Below are positions 60,230 to 64,000 of a stretch of DNA of 64,000 nt, piece by piece. The DNA lies in NCBI RefSeq assembly GCF_018991925.1, contig NW_024737042.1, positions 16,778,102-16,842,101 of the forward strand. The letters are read 5' to 3'. The stretch's first letter is position 1. Every line of letters begins with the position of its first letter. The position numbers and the translations under genes were made by a program. This DNA comes from Homarus americanus. Lineage: Eukaryota; Arthropoda; Malacostraca; Decapoda; Nephropidae. Below the pieces are notes generated by a model. That model did not search any database. It saw nothing but the letters and a program-made list of their open reading frames with translations, and was not told the DNA's origin.

Positions 60230-61420
60230 GAACTATTGATGGAAGAAGAAGTTTTGGGGACTGAACAGCACACTCAACTTTTAAACTGCCTCCCAACCTC
60301 GCTCACAATGAGAATCCAGTGTGCAACATCAAAAGAGGATCGGCAAAGGCAAAACTCTTAGAAAAATGCAGCCTCATAGTCTGGGATGAATGCACTATGT
60401 CTCACAAGTTAGCGTTTGAAGCATTGGACAGGACCTTGCAAGACATACGAGAAAATGACCAGCTCATGGGTGGCATTACAATGGTCATTGCTGGAGACTT
60501 TCGCCAGACCCTACCTGTCATTCCTTGAAGCACTCCAGCTGATGAACTGAATGCGTGCCTGAAGGCATCATACCTTTGGAGAAGTGTTCAGACACTCACC
60601 CTATCCACAAACATGAGAGTACATCTACAAGGAGATCAGGATGCTGGACGGTTTGCAAACCTTCTACTACAGATTGGGAATGGAACTTTCCCTGTTGATT
60701 CAGAAGGACAAATAATCATTCCTCAAGAATGTGGAAATGTAGTAAAGTCCTCAACTGAGCTCACTAACATGGTCTACCCAAACATTATCCACCACTACAA
60801 GGATCACAAGTGGCTGCGTGAACGCGCAATTCTAGCACCAAAGAATGAAACAGTGGCTGAAATCAACATGATTCTACTCAGACAGCTTCCAGGCAGTGAG
60901 ACCTCATTCAAATCTGTTGATACAGTAATCGACCAGGACCAAGCAGTCCCGTACCCTGCAGAATTCCTTAATTCTTTGGAGCCCGCTGGAATGCCTCCTC
61001 ACCACCTCACTCTCAAGATTGGAACTCCTATAATGCTCTTAAGAAATCTTTAACCACCAATCCTCTGCAATGGCACAAGGCTGGTGGTGAAGAACATGAT
61101 GCCACATGTACTGGAAGCTACATTACTGACAGGAAAAGCTAAAGGAGAGGACGTTTTTATACGATGGATACCTCTCATCACCACTGACCTGCCATTTGAG
61201 TTCAAGCGACTTCAGTTCCCGGTTAAAGTGAGCTTTGCCATGACCATCTACAAAAGCCAGGGACAGTCCCTAAAGATAGTTGGCGTAAACCTGGTTTTTT
61301 CCTTGCTTCTCTCATGGACAGTTCTATGTTGGATGCTCCAGAGTGGGAACTGGCAAAAATCTGTACATACTTGCTGCTAATGGCAAAACCAAAAATGTGG
61401 TCTACCTTAATACACTACAG
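60230..61420 (+). pseudogene. Helitron PIF1-like helicase, C-terminal remnant
   Basis: The frame 60319-60528 begins in the Walker B region (CSLIVWDECTMSHKLAFEAL) and includes GGITMVIAGDFRQTLPVIP, the conserved GDFRQ motif of PIF1 helicases. The frame 60613-61053 continues with LSTNMRV-like text (just before), ERAILAPKNETVAEIN and IGTPIMLLRNL. The frame 61084-61380 has VSFAMTIYKSQGQSLKIVGV, the SF1 Q-G-Q-S motif. The tail FYVGCSRVGTGKNLYILAAN is in another frame at about 61320-61380 because of an extra T in the T6 run near 61300. In-frame stops occur at 60526 and 61051. The Rep domain and Walker A are absent. Helitron helicase unwinds DNA during rolling-circle transposition; this copy is dead. 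Confidence 0.9.
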
Positions 61421-61424
61421 TGAG

Positions 61425-61503
61425 ACAATGTGGAGCCTCCCGGAGGGTGGCGTCCTACCGTGACCTTGCGAAAGAGCCGCCCGGAGGGCGGCGATTCCGC
61501 TAG
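61425..61503 (+). mobile_element. Helitron 3' terminus: hairpin plus CTAG
   Basis: The stop TGA of the helicase frame (61422-61424) is followed by an imperfect hairpin GCCTCCCGGAGGGTGGC (61435-61451). A perfect hairpin follows, GCCGCCC-GGA-GGGCGGC (61476-61492), then GATTCCG and CTAG (61500-61503), followed by host T. A hairpin about 8 bases before CTRR, inserted before T, is the defining Helitron 3' end. Confidence 0.92.
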
Positions 61504-61534
61504 TATATATATATAGTATATACACAATTGTGCC

Positions 61535-61690
61535 GGTAACTCTGCTCTTCATATTTCTCCCAAGCTCCCTACAATACAATAAGGTTTGGTACCCATTCAC
61601 TGGTAAGTGGACGGCTGGGAGTGCCTCGGGAGCGAACCAGAGACCACTAGGACAGGAGGTTAGTGCTGTATCTACTTGCTCGCAGTTCCC
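61535..61690 (-). ncRNA. tRNA-derived SINE candidate
   Basis: On the minus strand, GAGCAAGTAGATA (61682-61670) fits a degenerate A box. GGTTCGCTCCC (61638-61628) fits a B box (GGTTCGANNCC with one change), about 32 bases apart, as in tRNA-derived SINEs. The text after the B box, GAGGCACTCCCAGCC and TGAATGGGTACC, resembles the tails of crustacean and molluscan SINEs from memory. No target duplication was found; transcription is not implied. Confidence 0.5.
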
Positions 61691-61800
61691 GTAATTCAGA
61701 TACTGGAAATTTTCTTGCTGAATAAAATCGTCTGACGTTAGCCAATTAAAATATTTAAAGTGGCGTCCGGTAGTGAAGGGGTTAATACTAGCGTAAAAAT
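61691..61800. repeat. Fragment of the small dispersed repeat seen at 18399-18504
   Basis: GCTGAATAAAATCGTCTGAC ... AAGTGGCGTCCGG ... GAAGGGGTTAA matches the interior and right end of the 18399-18504 element. Confidence 0.6.
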
Positions 61801-62990
61801 GTTTCACTTCAGTGCTCTTCTCTGTGAACTGATAACTCTGCCACTGTGTTACCTGAGTGTAGTAGTAGTAACATTATTGTACACAGTTTGTCACTAACAG
61901 TGTACGTTTATTAAGTTTTCCGGTTCTTGTAACTTACTGAAACATCTGAATGATACTGTGATGTATGTGTTTTAACCCTGACTGTTTGATAAGTTATTTC
62001 ATATTAGAATTTCTTTGTTGTCTCTTGGTAAGACATTTTGTACAAATCCCCAAAATAGCTGCTAGAAGTTTTACATTGATCAATTTCTATATAATATTGT
62101 TCTTTTCTAATTGCATATGACAACAAAATCATAATTTATCATCTTTTCTAATGTTACCAGATTTTCCTTTTCTTCAGATACTTAATGACATAAATAAACC
62201 ATCTCTTGTGGGATATCCTTCAAGTTATCCCCATCAGCGCTTCTTCAACAACAACTATCACAAAATGGTGTAATAAGTATTTCAAATGCATGGGATGATT
62301 TACCTATATTATCTAAATCTATTATGTTTTCATAAATATCTATCTCTTAGTCCTTATCACCATTAACAAGTGTCTCGTCAAAAAGAGCTGACACTGACAC
62401 GGTTCCTACACACAATAACCATCTCGTGGTCACTCACGACAAGGTCGAGAGGGACAGCTTAACACGGCAAACCTGCAGTACAGCTTTGGGTGTTTTTGAG
62501 CCAGGCAGTAATTTTGATAGCATAAGTTGGTGGCAACAAGCGCATACGAATTTGTTCATCAGCTCTCGGGCAGCCTCAGATGGACCCATCCTCATAGGCC
62601 TCAGTTTCCCATTTTCCTATTCCTGCAGCCGCTGTCCAGCACTGTGCCAGATGTGAAGTTGCAGTGTACATCACAGCTTGTGGTGCTGACCACCATTAAT
62701 TCTCTCTGTAGATTCCTTCTTGGGGATACTGTATACTGTTGGGACCTTTTTAGGCTGAAAGTTGTCTCTCATGACTTGGCATTAGTATTGGCGACAAATC
62801 AGTGCCTCACACACCGTCCTGTCCACACGAGTTGGTCGAATTCACCTCAAGATTGAATAAGTTCACCTTTTCAGTGTTGATATTGCCGTGTTGTTGATTT
62901 TTACCTTAGTTTAGTTTCATTCAATAAACTTCAAATACCAGTAAAATTAATAAACCTAAATAATACGAATGAATTTCAGCATCACACAGA
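61801..62990. other. No gene recognised
   Basis: Open frames at 62426-62656 and 62527-62856 overlap in different frames and have no recognised domain or splice context. The sequence is otherwise unremarkable. Confidence 0.45.
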
Positions 62991-62999
62991 CACTTAGAG

Positions 63000-64000
63000 A
63001 GATATACAGTATATATGCTACACTTGCTATATCGCTGTGAGATAAGGACAGGTATACACGCTACACTTAATGCATAACTGTGAGATAAGGACAGGTATAC
63101 ACGCTACACTTACTGTATAACTGTGAGATAAGGACAGGTATACACGCTACACTTAATGCATAACTGTGAGATAAGGACAGGTATACACGCTACACTTAAT
63201 GCATAACTGTGAGATAAGGACAGGTATACACGCTACACTTAATGCATAACTGTGAGATAAGGACAGGTATACACGCTACACTTACTGTATAACTGTGAGA
63301 TAAGGACAGGTATACACGCTACACTTACTGTATAACTGTAAGATAAGGACAGGTATACACGCTACACTTACTGTATAACTGTAAGATAAGGACAGGTATA
63401 CATGCTACACTTACTGTATAACTGTGAGATAAGGACAGGTATACACGCTACACTTACTGCATAACTGTGAGATAAGGACAGGTATACATGCTACACTTAT
63501 TGTATAACTGTAAGATAAGGACAGGTATACACGCTACACTTACTGTATACTGTGAGATAAGGACAGGTATACACACTACACTTACTGTATAACTGTGAGA
63601 TAAGGACAGGTATACACGCTACACTTACTGTATAACTGTAAGATAAGGACAGGTATACACGCTACACTTACTGTATAACTGTAAGATAAGGACAGGTATA
63701 CATGCTACACTTACTGTATAACTGTGAGATAAGGACAGGTATACACGCCACACTTACTGTATAACTGTGAGATAAGGACATATGCCACACTTATTGTATA
63801 ACTGTGAGATAAGGACAGGTATACACGCTACACTTACTGTATAACTGTGAGATAAGGACAGGTATACACACTACACTTACTGTATAACTGTGAGATAAGG
63901 ACAGGTATACATGCTACACTTACTGTATAACTGTAAGATAAGGACAGGTATACACACTACACTTACTGTATAACTGTGAGATAAGGACAGGTATACATGC
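63000..64000. repeat. Minisatellite, 43-bp monomer, runs off the window
   Basis: About 23 units of TAACTGTGAGATAAGGACAG + GTATACACGCTACACTTACTGTA. Variants TGCATAAC, CTGTAAG and CATGC are distributed in short runs, showing local duplication. A unit near 63775 lacks the GGTATACA part. The array is not terminated at base 64000. Confidence 0.96.

Noticed and set aside
63000..64000. CRISPR-like array
   Set aside because: Adjacent 43-bp units are near-identical throughout with no variable spacers, in a eukaryotic genome; it is a minisatellite.

Overview
This window looks like nuclear DNA of an arthropod, most likely a decapod crustacean. The evidence is interstitial (TTAGG)n-type telomere motifs, very dense microsatellites and minisatellites, many LINE families, a Penelope-like element, a Helitron end, several MITEs, and one host gene with GT-AG introns. 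The species call is an inference from repeat style; nothing in the window fixes it. Nearly all long open frames are artefacts of tandem repeats with periods divisible by 3, or remnants of transposable elements.

The only convincing host gene is on the + strand. Two exons (29920-30115 and 49809-50021) join in phase 0 and encode consecutive parts of a major facilitator of the MFSD4/NaGLT1 (sodium-dependent glucose transporter-like) type. The intron between them is 19.7 kb and holds a dispersed LTR-like repeat, an RTE-like LINE (-), a Ty3/gypsy integrase remnant (-), a hAT-type MITE with a perfect 8-bp target duplication, and an I-group LINE (+). Exons before 29920 and after 50021 were not found. 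The first intron starts with an array that repeats the splice-donor sequence itself.

Layout: 1-700 dispersed LTR-like repeat; 1060-8580 a 23/24-bp minisatellite interrupted by a nearly intact CR1-like LINE (3895-6235); 8580-14780 mostly unannotated with (TA)n and (GA)n tracts; 14785-15625 a 17-bp minisatellite; 16045-17450 I-group LINE remnant (-); 17588-17799 MITE; 19310-21733 a 25-bp minisatellite; 23540-24310 LINE remnant (-); 25830-27840 I-group LINE remnant (-) with an integrase fragment; 29920-50021 the MFSD4-like gene segment; 52371-57310 a nested stack (TA)n / Penelope-like element / Tc1-mariner-like transposase / CR1-like LINE / second LINE; 57325-59216 a compact element with ~590-bp terminal inverted repeats around a single 214-codon ORF; 59218-59854 two adjacent foldback MITEs carrying telomere-like motifs; 60230-61503 a Helitron helicase remnant with its 3' hairpin and CTAG end; 61535-61690 a tRNA-derived SINE candidate; 63000-64000 a 43-bp minisatellite running off the window.

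The best candidate for something undescribed is the 57325-59216 element. It has long terminal inverted repeats, each with its own internal palindrome, tightly enclosing one gene for a basic, coiled-coil-rich protein, with no recognisable transposase. The second is the splice-donor minisatellite at 30116-30512.
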